48,339 bases of DNA, taken from the NCBI GenBank assembly GCA_902519215.1, contig CABYIX010000010.1, positions 1 through 48,339 on the forward strand, written 5' to 3'. The position numbers were made by a program, and so were the translations under genes. The notes below the pieces were generated by a model. That model searched no databases. It saw only the letters and a list, made by a program, of their open reading frames with translations, and was not told the DNA's origin. The number at the start of each line of letters is the position of its first letter. Position 1 is the first letter of the stretch. This document shows positions 1 through 8,219 of this stretch, in pieces. This DNA comes from an uncultured Candidatus Actinomarina sp. GTDB taxonomy: Bacteria > Actinomycetota > Acidimicrobiia > Actinomarinales > Actinomarinaceae.

Positions 1-727
1 GAAAATTAATATCAATTAAAGCAGGATCTAAAAATACAGGTGGTCCTGCAGCAGGGATATACAGTTTTGGATTGAATACTGATAGTATATTTTTTACACT
101 ATTAAATTTTCCATAAACCTTAGACTCTGAAATTTCAGTATATTTTTTTTCATTATAATCATAACAAACCGGGTGAAAAACAGCACCTGAAAATTGACAT
201 GTAAATATATCAAAATTTCCATATAATTCTTTTAACTCATCAACTCTATCGTAAACTTTACAATCATTTAAGTTTAAAAATGTAAAGTTTGTTTCTTTAT
301 CTAGCAACCCAAGTGCAGAATCTCTTACGATTTCTTGATCATCTAAAAATAGCCTGATTTCTAGATTACCAATTTCAACCAGTTCAGAATCAACAGGTGT
401 TGTAACAGAAAGAGGATTTAATTCACTAAGAACAGAAGCGACATGATCTCTTCTAAATTTTGGTGTAATAAAATTAATTTTACTAAGTTCTAATGTCTCT
501 AAAAAAGGGATATCGAAATGATCTTTATGTTCATGACTAATGTAGATATAAATATTTTTATCAGTTTCACTTATTATGTTTCTTATTTGTTCACCATACT
601 CATGATTAGGAGGAAACTGATACCATGAATTATCAAATGCCCCCTCTCGAGACATCCAAGGATCCATTAACAATAATTCGTTTTGAGTTTCATATAAAAA
701 ACCAGCGTGTCCAAGAAATTTGAGCAT
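1..727 (-). CDS. MBL-fold metallo-hydrolase, CMAH/UlaG-like (3' end outside window)
   Basis: My own reading of the minus strand from the ATG at 727-725 gives 242 residues open to the window edge. The fold is metallo-beta-lactamase: GHAGF at residues 6-10, MDPW at 21-24, and the metal motif HEHKDH at residues 65-70 (HxHxDH). The stretch PAAGPPVFLDP near the visible end resembles the MBL half of CMP-sialic acid hydroxylase and UDP-MurNAc hydroxylase relatives. Those enzymes also need a Rieske 2Fe-2S domain, which I cannot see here; it would have to lie beyond the edge. The gene is divergent from the nucleotide-sugar epimerases and close to them, so a role in modifying a cell-surface sugar is inferred. 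A plain MBL hydrolase remains possible. Confidence 0.8.
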   Translation of the reverse strand, partial: MLKFLGHAGFLYETQNELLLMDPWMSREGAFDNSWYQFPPNHEYGEQIRNIISETDKNIYIYISHEHKDHFDIPFLETLELSKINFITPKFRRDHVASVLSELNPLSVTTPVDSELVEIGNLEIRLFLDDQEIVRDSALGLLDKETNFTFLNLNDCKVYDRVDELKELYGNFDIFTCQFSGAVFHPVCYDYNEKKYTEISESKVYGKFNSVKNILSVFNPKLYIPAAGPPVFLDPALIDINF

Positions 728-790
728 ATTATAAATATTAATAGAACCAAGAAATATCTAAAAGATATACTTGAAAAGAGTTAGAATTTA
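728..790. promoter_or_regulatory. Divergent promoter region of the polysaccharide island
   Basis: These 63 bases separate divergent starts. On the plus strand TATACT at 766-771 is a reasonable -10, followed by AAAAGAG at 774-780 as ribosome binding site for the ATG at 791. No good -35 is visible. AT richness makes -10 matches cheap, so this is tentative. Confidence 0.35.
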
Positions 791-1786
791 ATGGTGAAGA
801 AAATATTGATAACAGGGGCTTGTGGCTTTATTGGCTATCACCTTACAAGTTTGCTTCAAAACGAATACAAAGTAATTGGGATTGATTCTTTAAACAGTGC
901 TTATGATCCAAAACTAAAAGAACTGAGGCTTAAGAATCTTAACAAATACGAAAGCTTTGAATTTTTTAATGTAAATTTATCCGAAAAAAATGAATTGGGA
1001 AAAATTTCCACCTCAATCAGTAATGTTGAAACTGTGTTTCATTTAGGGGCAAGAGCCGGAGTCAGGCAAAGCTATCTAGAACCGGAAAAATATATTGAAG
1101 ACAATACAACAGCATCAACTAACCTTGCTTTTATTTCAAAAGAATTAGGTGTGAAGAAATTTATTATCGCTTCTACTTCCTCAATTTACGGAGATACGGG
1201 TACACAGATGGCTACGGAAGATGTTGATGAGTTAACAGATCCTCCATCTATTTATGCAGCTACAAAACAATTTGGTGAAACTATGGTTAAAAATATTTTG
1301 TCAACAGATGAACAAATAATTCAAATACCAAGATTCTTCACCGTTTATGGACCGTTCGGCAGGCCAGATATGTCGATTTTAAGGTTTATACATTGGATTG
1401 AAAATGGTGAAGAGGTTTTAATTTATGGAGATGGTGAACAAAAAAGATCATTCACGTATATTTCAGATATAGTAAGTGGTTTAAGCAAATTAATGGACTG
1501 TGAGGAAAGCGGAACCTTCAACTTTGGTTCAAACAAAACATGGTCTATCAACAATGTAATTGAAAAAATTGAAAATAAACTTGAGTCCAAAGCAAAAATT
1601 AGTATAAAAGAAAGAGCTTTTAGAGATGTTGATATTGTATTACCTAATTTAGAAAAATCACAATTAAAACTTGGTTGGACTCCATTAGTTGATTTAGATA
1701 CAGGATTAGATGAAACAATCACTTGGTATAAAAAATACAAAGAGGAATTGAGGAATGTTAAGTTTAAATATGAATATGAAAAATAA
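791..1786 (+). CDS. Extended-SDR NAD-dependent epimerase, UDP-glucuronate 4-epimerase-like
   Basis: The protein has 331 residues and an extended short-chain dehydrogenase layout. It has the NAD-binding motif GACGFIG at residues 9-15, the catalytic pair YAATK (Tyr155, Lys159), and the substrate-region stretch GDGEQKRSFTYISDIV. The early segment around GIDSLNSAYDPKLKELRL resembles UDP-glucuronate 4-epimerases, where an N-D-Y-Y-D-like element follows the second Rossmann strand. The expected reaction is UDP-glucuronate to UDP-galacturonate in the cytoplasm. Supply fits the UDP-glucose dehydrogenase at 6985-8178. The gene begins a plus-strand run of five overlapping genes and overlaps the next by 32 bases. 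Substrate choice is inferred; the SDR family assignment is firm. Confidence 0.8.
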   Translation: MVKKILITGACGFIGYHLTSLLQNEYKVIGIDSLNSAYDPKLKELRLKNLNKYESFEFFNVNLSEKNELGKISTSISNVETVFHLGARAGVRQSYLEPEKYIEDNTTASTNLAFISKELGVKKFIIASTSSIYGDTGTQMATEDVDELTDPPSIYAATKQFGETMVKNILSTDEQIIQIPRFFTVYGPFGRPDMSILRFIHWIENGEEVLIYGDGEQKRSFTYISDIVSGLSKLMDCEESGTFNFGSNKTWSINNVIEKIENKLESKAKISIKERAFRDVDIVLPNLEKSQLKLGWTPLVDLDTGLDETITWYKKYKEELRNVKFKYEYEK

Positions 1787-2759
1787 TCTAAAAAAAGTTG
1801 TAATTACTGGTGGTGCAGGCTTTATAGGGTCAAATTTAGCCAAAAAGCTTATTCATGAAGGTGCAGAAAATATTCTTATAATTGATGATCTTTCAACAGG
1901 TAAAATTGAAAACCTTGATGAACTAAAAAGTGAATCAAGCAAAATAGAATTTATTGAATCAAGGATTGAAGACTTACAAAATTTAAACAATCTACTCTCC
2001 GGATACGATTTTTGCTTTCACTTAGCTGCTGGTGTAGGTGTTCAGTACATAATGGATAACGTAAGTAAAGCACTTCTCACAAATATTGAAGGTACTCATA
2101 TAATGATTGAAGCTTGTAAAGAAAATAACTTGCCAATTCTCATTACATCAACTTCTGAAGTTTACGGAGTGTCAAATGATGAGGTATGGACAGAGAATAC
2201 CAAAAGCTTAATAGGGCCACCAACTAAATTAAGATGGTCCTATGCGGCATCAAAATTAATTGATGAATTTTTAGTTCTTTCAGAATTTAATGACGGAAAT
2301 TTAAATCCTATAGTTGTAAGGTTGTTTAATATAATTGGACCAAACCAGGTGTCTGATTATGGAATGGTAGTTCCAAAATTTGTAGAAGCAGCATTAAAAA
2401 ATGAAGATTTAATTGTTCATGGCGAAGGGTCTCAAACAAGGTCTTTTACATGGGTTCATGATGTTATAGAATATTTTTATTTACTAGCAAGCAAACAACT
2501 ATATGGTGAAATATTTAATATTGGACAGACTGAAGAAATTTCAATAAATGATTTAGCAAAACTAGTAATTAAACTTTCAGATTCAAAATCACAAATTATA
2601 TATAAATCACATGAGGAAGTATATGGTACAAAATTTGAAGACCCTATGAGAAGAACTCCCTCTATTGAAAAAATAGTAAAAGCAACGGGATACGAGCCAT
2701 CTATGGAGATTCCTCAAATGGTTGAAGAGATTATAAAATATAAAAAACTAAATTCTTGA
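1755..2759 (+). CDS. Extended-SDR NAD-dependent epimerase/dehydratase
   Basis: This second extended SDR has GGAGFIG at residues 19-25, STSEVYG, and the catalytic SYAASK (Tyr163, Lys167). Its C-terminal region contains a DPMRRTPS element typical of sugar-nucleotide epimerases and decarboxylases. The substrate cannot be read from sequence; UDP-glucose, UDP-xylose or UDP-GlcNAc 4-epimerisation are all possible. The ATG at 1755 has AGAGGA at 1741-1746 at good spacing. ATG codons at 1770 and 1776 are alternatives and would shorten the overlap with the previous gene. The stop TGA at 2757-2759 overlaps the TTG start of the next gene, which suggests translational coupling. Confidence 0.8.
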   Translation: MLSLNMNMKNNLKKVVITGGAGFIGSNLAKKLIHEGAENILIIDDLSTGKIENLDELKSESSKIEFIESRIEDLQNLNNLLSGYDFCFHLAAGVGVQYIMDNVSKALLTNIEGTHIMIEACKENNLPILITSTSEVYGVSNDEVWTENTKSLIGPPTKLRWSYAASKLIDEFLVLSEFNDGNLNPIVVRLFNIIGPNQVSDYGMVVPKFVEAALKNEDLIVHGEGSQTRSFTWVHDVIEYFYLLASKQLYGEIFNIGQTEEISINDLAKLVIKLSDSKSQIIYKSHEEVYGTKFEDPMRRTPSIEKIVKATGYEPSMEIPQMVEEIIKYKKLNS

Positions 2760-3898
2760 AGATATTAATTACTGTTGGAATATATCCACCAGACATAGGT
2801 GGGCCAGCTAGTTTTGTACCAAAAATTGCTAATTTATATACAGATCATGGTCATGAAGTTACAGTTATTTGCTTAACAAATATTCATTATGAAGATGAAG
2901 AAAAGTACAAAGTTGTGAGAATACTAAGGCATCAAAATTTACTTGTTAGATGGTTTAAAACAATTTTTTCAATTTTAATAAATGGATATAATGCTAATTT
3001 GTTTTTTGTAAATGGATTACCTATGGAAGCTTACGTTGCTAACTTATTTTTAAGAAAAAAAATAATTCGAAAAATTGTTGGCGATTGGGCCTGGGAAAGA
3101 GGAATGAATAAAAAATTAATAAATGAATCTTTTGACGATTTTCAAAATAACAAGCATAATCTTCATTTAGAAATTGCTAAATTTTCTCGTGGCTGGACTG
3201 CTGGAAAAGCCCAATTAGTGATTACCCCTTCGTTACATTTATCCAAAGTTGTTCACAAATGGGGAGTGAAAGAGAAAAATTTAAAAGTAATTTACAATGG
3301 CACAGAAATTCATGATTCATCTATATCAAGAGTAGTTCAATCAGAAACCCCTTTTACATTTTTAACAGTAGGTAGATTGGCTCCATGGAAAAATATACCA
3401 ATTATTATCAAAGCTTTAAGCATTTATAAAAATGATGGTTTTCAATTTAAATTCTATATTGTAGGAAGTGGTCCTGATGAAGAATATTTAAAGGAACTCG
3501 TTGCTGATTGTGGTTTACAAAATGAAATACAATTTACTGGACAATTAAAAAAACCAGACCTCAGTAAAATTTATAAAAAAGCAGATATTTACATTCAAGC
3601 TTCAAGCTATGAAGGATTGCCACATGTAATTCTTGAAGCGATTAGTCATAACCTGTCAATTATCAGTACGCCAATAGGAGGATCAAATGAAATACTTATA
3701 GATGGTAAAAATGGATGGGTTTGGGAACTAAAAAATAACTTCATACCTGAAACAAACGAATTAGTTGAAATTATCAATAAAATTTCAACTAATCCAAAAG
3801 ATGATGAGAATAAAAAAAATAATGCTTTAAATTATCTAAATGAAAATTTCGATGAACAAAAAAACTTTAAAAAATACTTAGAAATTATAAAAATATGA
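2756..3898 (+). CDS. Family 4 glycosyltransferase (GT-B fold)
   Basis: This 380-residue retaining glycosyltransferase of the GT4 type has an N-terminal acceptor domain opening with GIYPPDIGGPASFV, typical of the family. Its C-terminal donor domain carries TVGRLAPWKN and the E-x7-E motif in SYEGLPHVILEAI. The start is TTG at 2756, overlapping the upstream stop; translation from it aligns with the family N-terminus, and no ATG lies nearby. It probably adds one sugar to the undecaprenyl-linked repeat unit on the inner face of the membrane. Donor and acceptor are unknown. It is coupled to the next gene through an ATGA overlap. Confidence 0.88.
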   Translation: MKILITVGIYPPDIGGPASFVPKIANLYTDHGHEVTVICLTNIHYEDEEKYKVVRILRHQNLLVRWFKTIFSILINGYNANLFFVNGLPMEAYVANLFLRKKIIRKIVGDWAWERGMNKKLINESFDDFQNNKHNLHLEIAKFSRGWTAGKAQLVITPSLHLSKVVHKWGVKEKNLKVIYNGTEIHDSSISRVVQSETPFTFLTVGRLAPWKNIPIIIKALSIYKNDGFQFKFYIVGSGPDEEYLKELVADCGLQNEIQFTGQLKKPDLSKIYKKADIYIQASSYEGLPHVILEAISHNLSIISTPIGGSNEILIDGKNGWVWELKNNFIPETNELVEIINKISTNPKDDENKKNNALNYLNENFDEQKNFKKYLEIIKI

Positions 3899-5022
3899 AA
3901 AATTTACTTTTATACGGTACTACAAATTATGGTAAAAAGCTATCTTCCTCTGATTTAAATAAATTCAAAGAACTATCACGAGAATTTAATATTTATATTA
4001 TATCTCAAAACAAATATGAAAATATTGAAAACGAATTTGTAAGTATCTTTTATATCAAAAAAACAAATAACCGTTATCTAAATTACATTAAATTTTATTT
4101 TCTAAATTTTATAAATTTTTATAAAATTGTAAAATCTAAAAATATTGATATTGTTTCTGCAAAAGATCCCATTTCTGCATTCATTCCTGTATTAATTCGC
4201 AAAGTATCTAAATTAGATTACAAATTAATAATTGAGCATCATGGTAATTATTTAAATCTCTTATTAAACCAAAGAACATTTTACTTTCATAAAACTATCA
4301 CATTAATTTCCAAATTAATTGAACAATTTTCATATAAAAATTGTGATTTTATTAGAGGTGTACATGAATTAGAAGTTAGTCAAATTGCCGAAAAATACAA
4401 TAAAAAATTTTCCATATTCCCTGCTTGGGTTGATTATTCAACGTTTTATAAATTTGAGAAAAAGAAATTGAGAAAAAATTTAATTTTTATAGGTAATGTA
4501 ATTCCAAGAAAAGGTGTCCTATTTTTATTAAGAGCTTACAAGGAATTTGTTAAAAAATTTAATTACAATGGTGAATTTTTAATTATTGGAGATCATCCCA
4601 ACAAAGAGTATCTTAAAAAATGTTTAGATTATATATCCGATGAAAAAATCGAAGGTGTTTCATTTATAGGAAAAAAACCTTCAAATGAAATAGCTGAATT
4701 AATGAATAGTTCTTCAGTGCTATTAATGGCAAGTAGCTTTGAAGGACTGCCTAGAATATTGATAGAAAGTGGTTTATGTGAGTTACCAAGTATCTCTAGT
4801 GACATTCAAGGGATATCAACTCCATTTGGAACAGATGGAGGAACTATGCTTTATGAATACGAAAATATTGACAAACTTGTTTTAAAACTAATAGATTTCT
4901 TTAAAGATGAGGAAAAGCAAATACAACTTGGGAAAGACAGCTTTAATCTTTCACAAAAGTTGGCAGGAAAAGGAAAGTTTTTGCATAACTGGAAAAATAT
5001 AGAGATTTCTCTTTATGGATAA
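3895..5022 (+). CDS. Family 4 glycosyltransferase (GT-B fold)
   Basis: A 375-residue GT-B glycosyltransferase. The N-terminal half is lysine- and asparagine-rich, with a hydrophobic patch that could touch the membrane. IGNVIPRKGVLF opens the donor-binding domain, and SSFEGLPRILIES supplies the E-x7-E motif. It starts at ATG 3895, overlapping the preceding stop by 4 bases, and runs 8 bases into the next gene. It belongs to the same polysaccharide assembly run; its sugar specificity cannot be read. The family call is firm. Confidence 0.85.
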   Translation: MKNLLLYGTTNYGKKLSSSDLNKFKELSREFNIYIISQNKYENIENEFVSIFYIKKTNNRYLNYIKFYFLNFINFYKIVKSKNIDIVSAKDPISAFIPVLIRKVSKLDYKLIIEHHGNYLNLLLNQRTFYFHKTITLISKLIEQFSYKNCDFIRGVHELEVSQIAEKYNKKFSIFPAWVDYSTFYKFEKKKLRKNLIFIGNVIPRKGVLFLLRAYKEFVKKFNYNGEFLIIGDHPNKEYLKKCLDYISDEKIEGVSFIGKKPSNEIAELMNSSSVLLMASSFEGLPRILIESGLCELPSISSDIQGISTPFGTDGGTMLYEYENIDKLVLKLIDFFKDEEKQIQLGKDSFNLSQKLAGKGKFLHNWKNIEISLYG

Positions 5023-6055
5023 TAACTTACTTTATTTAAATTTAGCTATTGATAAAAATGATACCTCATTGGGTTTTGCTTCGAGTTGGATTGTAGAAAT
5101 ATCAAAAATCTACTCTAGAGTAGATGTAGTAACACTAAGGTTGGGAGAAATACCTAATTTACCTAAAAATGTAAATATTTATGGACCTCAATCATCAAAG
5201 AATAAATTTAAAAAATATATGTACTTACATAAGGAGGTAAACAATCTAACAAAAGCTAACAATTACAGCAGATGTTTCTCTCACATGTCAGCTATATCTA
5301 TATTTGTAACTTCGAGATTACTTAAGAAAAATAAAATAAAATCAACATTGTGGTTTACACACCCTGGGCCTTCATTTGGTCTTAAGAAGTTTATTCTTTT
5401 TTCTGCTTACAAATTTTCTGAGAATATTGTTACAGCTTCGAAAACATCTTTTCCATTTATTTCTAATAAGGTGAATATTATTGGTCACGCAATCGACAAG
5501 AAAAATTTTAAAAATTTTAAAAATCAATACAAGATCTTGAATTTTCTTATCCTTTCTAGAATTTCTAAATCAAAGAATATAGAAATGTCAATTGATGCAT
5601 TTTTAAATTCGAAATTTAAGGATAAAAATTTAGATATAATTGGAGGGCCTTTAAATTCTAATGATAAGGATTATTTCAATTTTCTAATTAGTAAATACCG
5701 CCAATATGAAAATATTAATTTTGTAGGAAAAATTGCTCATTCCAAATTGCCTACCTTAATAAATAATTATGATATTTGTTTTAATAGTGCTGGTGATGGT
5801 TTTTTTGATAAATCAATTCTTGAAGCATTATCTTGCGGGATATTAAATTTCTATCACAATAGAGATTTTGATGACATATATGGACCTTATGCAGAAAGGT
5901 TTTACTTTGATAATGAAACTGACCTTATAAATAAAATTAATTCATTATCACTTATGACAAGTAAAGATACTGAAACTTTTTTTCATGAAATTGAAGAGAA
6001 GCTTAATAGTCATTCTCTTGATACACTTGCAAATAGACTGAAGCCTTTTTTTTAG
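5015..6055 (+). CDS. Divergent GT-B glycosyltransferase
   Basis: This 346-residue protein has the general shape of a GT-B glycosyltransferase: a variable N-terminal half, then ILNFLILSRISKSKN as the start of the donor domain, GKIAHSKLPTLINNYD, and a C-terminal SILEAL. The usual first glutamate of the E-x7-E motif appears to be replaced by aspartate (GDGFFDKSILEAL), so the donor site is atypical. It is the last gene of the plus-strand run. Its TAG stop overlaps the convergent UXS stop by 4 bases, so no terminator fits between them. The specific reaction is unknown. Confidence 0.75.
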   Translation: MDNNLLYLNLAIDKNDTSLGFASSWIVEISKIYSRVDVVTLRLGEIPNLPKNVNIYGPQSSKNKFKKYMYLHKEVNNLTKANNYSRCFSHMSAISIFVTSRLLKKNKIKSTLWFTHPGPSFGLKKFILFSAYKFSENIVTASKTSFPFISNKVNIIGHAIDKKNFKNFKNQYKILNFLILSRISKSKNIEMSIDAFLNSKFKDKNLDIIGGPLNSNDKDYFNFLISKYRQYENINFVGKIAHSKLPTLINNYDICFNSAGDGFFDKSILEALSCGILNFYHNRDFDDIYGPYAERFYFDNETDLINKINSLSLMTSKDTETFFHEIEEKLNSHSLDTLANRLKPFF

Positions 6056-6984
6056 CCTCTTGTTTGCTTTACCCAATTAATTGTTTTAACTAGACCTTCT
6101 TCCAAATCTATCTGTGTTTTATAACCGAGTATTGATTGAGATTTAGTTAAATCAGGTCTTCTCTGCATTGGGTCATCTTTAGGAAGAGGATTATTTACAA
6201 TTTTAGACTTTGAATTTGTGAGCTTAAGAATAATTTTAGCAAGTTCTAGAATAGTTATTTCATTATCGTTTCCTATGTTGAAAATATCTGGTTTTTTATA
6301 ATAAAGTGCTTTTAATAATCCACTAACTGTATCTTCAATATAAGAGAAAGATCTTGTTTGCTGACCATTTCCATAAATAGTGATATCTTCATTACCTAGT
6401 GCTTGTACTATAAAATTAGTAACTACCCTTCCGTCATCTAGTTGCATATTGGGACCATATGTATTGAAAATTCTAACAATGGACGCATTAACTGAGTATT
6501 CTGTAATGTAGGCCTGTGTAGCTGCTTCAGCAAATCTTTTTGACTCATCATACATACTTCGAGGTCCAACTGGATTTACATTTCCCCAATATGATTCTGA
6601 CTGAGGTGACTCTTTTGGATCTCCATAAACTTCAGATGTTGAGGTAAGTAAAAATTTAGAATTATACTTTCTAGCAATGCCCAGGGCATTTATTGTACCT
6701 ATGCTCCCTGACTTAAGAGTGTTAATTGGATTTTCAGAATATGCAACGGGTGAAGCACAACTAGCTAAATGAATGACATAATCTATATTTTCTTTAGGAT
6801 CAAAATGATATTGAATATCATGCTTTACAAATTCAAAATTTTTATTTTTTTTAAATTCATCAATATTTGACATATTTCCGGTAATCAAATTATCAATTAC
6901 AATTATTTTTTCAGCACTGTCTATAATGTTTGAAACTAAATGACTTCCAATAAATCCTGCTCCACCAGTAATTAAGTATTTCAT
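6052..6984 (-). CDS. uxs: UDP-glucuronate decarboxylase (UDP-xylose synthase)
   Basis: This 310-residue extended SDR has GGAGFIG at residues 7-13, an HLASCASPVAY segment, and YGDPKESPQSESYWGNVNP followed by GPRSMYDESKR (catalytic Tyr145 and Lys149). The WGNVNPxGPRSxYDExKR pattern is the hallmark of UDP-xylose synthases. The reaction is NAD-dependent oxidation, decarboxylation and reduction of UDP-glucuronate to UDP-xylose. It follows the UDP-glucose dehydrogenase gene directly, with the ugd stop adjacent to its ATG. The pair therefore supplies UDP-GlcA and then UDP-Xyl, implying a pentose-containing surface polymer. Confidence 0.9.
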   Translation of the reverse strand: MKYLITGGAGFIGSHLVSNIIDSAEKIIVIDNLITGNMSNIDEFKKNKNFEFVKHDIQYHFDPKENIDYVIHLASCASPVAYSENPINTLKSGSIGTINALGIARKYNSKFLLTSTSEVYGDPKESPQSESYWGNVNPVGPRSMYDESKRFAEAATQAYITEYSVNASIVRIFNTYGPNMQLDDGRVVTNFIVQALGNEDITIYGNGQQTRSFSYIEDTVSGLLKALYYKKPDIFNIGNDNEITILELAKIILKLTNSKSKIVNNPLPKDDPMQRRPDLTKSQSILGYKTQIDLEEGLVKTINWVKQTRG

Positions 6985-8178
6985 TCAACTTTCCCAGAAA
7001 CGAAAATAAATTAGATTATTCATACTTTGAATTTGTTTTTTTAATTTTTTATAAGTTTCTTCCTGAGGGTACATTTCAACAATCAACGAGTCATCGATAA
7101 TTGAAGTTATCTGTTTTATATCTTTAGGAAAAATGAAATTTTCATCGTATATAGACACATCTATTTCAGATTCAATTAATTTACTATAAATCTGTAGTGA
7201 TGGAGAATAACGAATATCGTCTGTGTTTTCTTTAAAAGATGCACCCATTAAAATTACTTTTTTTAATTGATTATGAAGGACTAAATCTTTAATTTTTTTT
7301 GCAAACCAGTCAATATGTTCAATATTTGAATTGTTTATTGAGTTTATTAGGGACAAATTTAAATTACTTAAATGACTTAATGATTGTAATTCTTTGACAT
7401 CTTTGGGAAAGCAGGAACCGCCCCATCCTGGTGAGGGTCTAAAATACTCTTGTCCTATTCTTGAATCTAATCCAACACCATTAAGAACATCTTTCTGATT
7501 AGCATTGAGGACATCTATTAGCCTTGAAGCTTCATTTACGAAAGACAATCTCATCGGTAAGTAAGCATTAGATAAGTATTTTACAAGTTGTGAACTAATA
7601 GGGTCCATGAATAAGATTTCAGTATCTATCCCATCATAAAGTTTTGCTATTAATTCACTATTTTGTTTATTGTTTGATCCTATTATGATACGATCAGTTT
7701 GAAAAAAATCTTCAAAAGCAGACCCCTCTCTTAGGAATTCTGGATTAAAAACTAAGTCATCATAATTAAAAGACAAGTCATTAAAAACATCATCAATTGC
7801 AGCTGGGTGTATAGTAGACTTTACACACACAACTGTCTCATCGCTTATGTTACTTTCAAGACTACTAAAAACATTTTTTATAAAACTTGAGTTTAAATCG
7901 CCACTGTCATCAACAGGAGTTTGAACGCAAATTAAAACAACATCAATATTTTTCCAATCTATAGATTCATATTTATCAAAAAATTGTATTGATTTCTTAA
8001 TTTCTTCATTGTTTAAATAGGAATCTAAATTAGGTTCAGAAAAAGTAGGAGTTCCATTAGATAAGGTTGATATTTTGCTTGAATCAATATCCAAAAAAGT
8101 AATCTTATGTCCAAGTTTTGCCAATGACAATCCTGTTACCAAGCCGACATAACCGACCCCGATTACAACAATATTCAT
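6985..8178 (-). CDS. ugd: UDP-glucose 6-dehydrogenase
   Basis: A 397-residue protein with the N-terminal NAD-binding GVGYVG at residues 7-12, the conserved FNPEFLREG segment at 142-150, Lys198 in LVKYLSNAYL, and the catalytic cysteine Cys254 in GWGGSCFPKD. It oxidises UDP-glucose twice to UDP-glucuronate using NAD+. The C-terminal domain is complete but slightly short compared with the usual 430 or so residues. It is transcribed with uxs and divergently from the glycosyltransferase at 8220. Its product can feed both uxs and the 4-epimerase at 791. Confidence 0.94.
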   Translation of the reverse strand: MNIVVIGVGYVGLVTGLSLAKLGHKITFLDIDSSKISTLSNGTPTFSEPNLDSYLNNEEIKKSIQFFDKYESIDWKNIDVVLICVQTPVDDSGDLNSSFIKNVFSSLESNISDETVVCVKSTIHPAAIDDVFNDLSFNYDDLVFNPEFLREGSAFEDFFQTDRIIIGSNNKQNSELIAKLYDGIDTEILFMDPISSQLVKYLSNAYLPMRLSFVNEASRLIDVLNANQKDVLNGVGLDSRIGQEYFRPSPGWGGSCFPKDVKELQSLSHLSNLNLSLINSINNSNIEHIDWFAKKIKDLVLHNQLKKVILMGASFKENTDDIRYSPSLQIYSKLIESEIDVSIYDENFIFPKDIKQITSIIDDSLIVEMYPQEETYKKLKKQIQSMNNLIYFRFWES

Positions 8179-8181
8179 AAT

Positions 8182-8212
8182 TTGATGATAACCTTTTTAA
8201 TATTTTTATAAT
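8182..8212 (+). promoter_or_regulatory. Promoter with perfect TATAAT just before a GTG start
   Basis: TTGATG at 8182-8187 and TATAAT at 8207-8212, with a 19-base spacer, precede the GTG at 8220 by only 7 bases after the -10. Initiation at the usual distance would fall on or beside the start codon, so the mRNA would be leaderless. No Shine-Dalgarno is present. Confidence 0.5.
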
Positions 8213-8219
8213 AAGATAA

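Noticed and set aside
1423-1740. 105-codon minus-strand open frame antisense to the first epimerase
   Set aside because: It is a shadow of the epimerase gene with no family features.
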